Shown in pieces: positions 7,911 to 8,436 of a stretch of 8,436 bases of DNA; position 1 is the stretch's first letter; each line of letters opens with the position of its first letter. This DNA comes from an uncultured Mollicutes bacterium. GTDB taxonomy: Bacteria; Bacillota_I; Bacilli_A; Acholeplasmatales; Anaeroplasmataceae. The position numbers and the translations under genes are program-made. The notes below the pieces were generated by a model. The model ran no database searches and was not told where the DNA came from. It worked only from the letters and a program-made list of their open reading frames with translations. Location of the stretch: positions 1 through 8,436 of the forward strand of contig CAMWJY010000026.1 of the NCBI GenBank assembly GCA_947174685.1. Reading direction: 5' to 3'.

Positions 7911-8403
7911 TATTTTTTGTTTTAATGGTAACTGCAGTAGAACTAAATTTTTTTAGTAGATACAAATAAATCGTCACTCCTAGTATAAATGCTCCTATGA
8001 CAAAGCTAAGTAGAAGTGTAATTGGATTCACTTGAAACATAAAGAATATCTTATAGTTAAAGCTTTTCAAATGATAAGTTGCAAGAATACTCAGTATAAA
8101 TCCTATTATAAAGCTTGAAGAAAGCTTTAATAACAACTTAAAAAAATATGTATGAACTACTTGAGATTTTGTGATTCCTATGCTTCTTAAAACAATAATA
8201 TCTGGCAACTGCTCATTGATATAGTTGGTTGTATCTAGAAGCATAAAGAATAAACTGAAAACTAGAAATGTAATAGTTATTGAAAGGAATATAATTGCTA
8301 AAATTCTTGAGGACTCATTTATTTCCTTTTTGTACTCCATAAAATTCAAGGAGTAGGAAATATTGTGTTCATCTAATATAGAAGTAACCTCTTTTAGTTG
8401 TGT
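7903..8403 (-). CDS. FtsX-family ABC transporter permease, C-terminal fragment (5'-partial)
   Basis: This is the C-terminal membrane domain of an FtsX/MacB-type ABC permease, which would work with an ATP-binding subunit not present here. The visible part has an extracytoplasmic stub ending near 8305. Three membrane helices follow, encoded at about 8236-8304, 8077-8145 and 7957-8028. Between helices 1 and 2 lies the cytoplasmic signature VLRSIGITKSQVVHTYFFKLLL, which matches the family's R.iG....qi..... pattern. The end is a basic tail (KTKNKI) and TAA. The N-terminal helix and large outer domain are missing because the contig ends. The frame stays open through 8404-8436, but those bases are adapter, so the GTG at 8418 is not a start. 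It converges on the protease operon and shares its terminator. Substrate cannot be told; peptide export or antimicrobial-peptide resistance is common in this class. Confidence 0.85.
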   Translation of the reverse strand, partial: TQLKEVTSILDEHNISYSLNFMEYKKEINESSRILAIIFLSITITFLVFSLFFMLLDTTNYINEQLPDIIVLRSIGITKSQVVHTYFFKLLLKLSSSFIIGFILSILATYHLKSFNYKIFFMFQVNPITLLLSFVIGAFILGVTIYLYLLKKFSSTAVTIKTKNKI

Positions 8404-8436
8404 ATGTCTGTTATACACATCTGACGCTGCCGACGA
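8404..8436 (-). other. Untrimmed Illumina Nextera (Tn5) adapter at the contig end
   Basis: Read on the - strand, the window begins TCGTCGGCAGCGTC and continues AGATGTGTATAA. This equals the Nextera read-1 adapter followed by the Tn5 mosaic end. The match is exact for 26 bases (8411-8436) and holds at 31 of 33 over the full adapter, with mismatches only at 8404 and 8410. This is a library artefact rather than genomic DNA, so host sequence ends at about 8403-8410. Confidence 0.96.

Noticed and set aside
8416..8418. GTG as the start of the minus-strand permease
   Set aside because: It lies inside the adapter sequence, and the family normally has a further N-terminal helix and large outer domain. 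The gene is simply cut by the contig end.
8404..8436. The Tn5 mosaic end as evidence of a natural transposon insertion
   Set aside because: The mosaic end is joined to the synthetic Nextera tail and stops exactly at the window edge, which fits library adapter and not a resident transposon.

Overview
The window is AT-rich (roughly one third G+C by eye) and uses standard TAA/TAG stops. It encodes a very large surface protein of the BspA-like leucine-rich-repeat / InlB-type-repeat style. Together with the transmembrane (not sortase) anchor, this points to a low-GC Firmicute, most likely an anaerobic gut-type Clostridia such as a Lachnospiraceae relative. The taxon is inferred from style, not from a marker gene.

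Layout. Positions 1-7536 (+) hold one giant reading frame that is open at the left edge, so its start and signal peptide lie outside the window. In order, the protein carries a copper-amine-oxidase-N-like stalk domain, an I9-type subtilisin propeptide, a complete S8 subtilase domain with intact Asp/His/Asn/Ser, a chitobiase-C-like beta domain, three blocks of BspA-type (LRR_5) leucine-rich repeats and an Ig-like domain. These are followed by four tandem repeats of about 235-239 residues, an acidic Pro-rich linker and a C-terminal membrane anchor. Three bases after its stop comes a small gene (7540-7869, +) whose product resembles the third domain of elongation factor Tu standing alone. A strong symmetrical hairpin with T-tracts on both sides (around 7872-7910) terminates this gene pair and also the convergent minus-strand gene. 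That gene (7903 to about 8403) is the C-terminal part of an FtsX-type ABC transporter permease.

The last 33 bases (8404-8436) are not genomic. They match the reverse complement of the Illumina Nextera read-1 transposase adapter at 31 of 33 positions, with the last 26 exact. The window therefore ends at an untrimmed contig end, and the apparent start of the permease frame is an artefact.

Working together: the giant protein is best read as a membrane-anchored, self-processing surface protease held far from the membrane by a long repeat stalk, with LRR and Ig modules that could bind ligands or other cells. The EF-Tu-domain-like mini-protein is placed for co-transcription and probably translational coupling, but its role is unknown. 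The permease belongs to a separate, opposing transcription unit.
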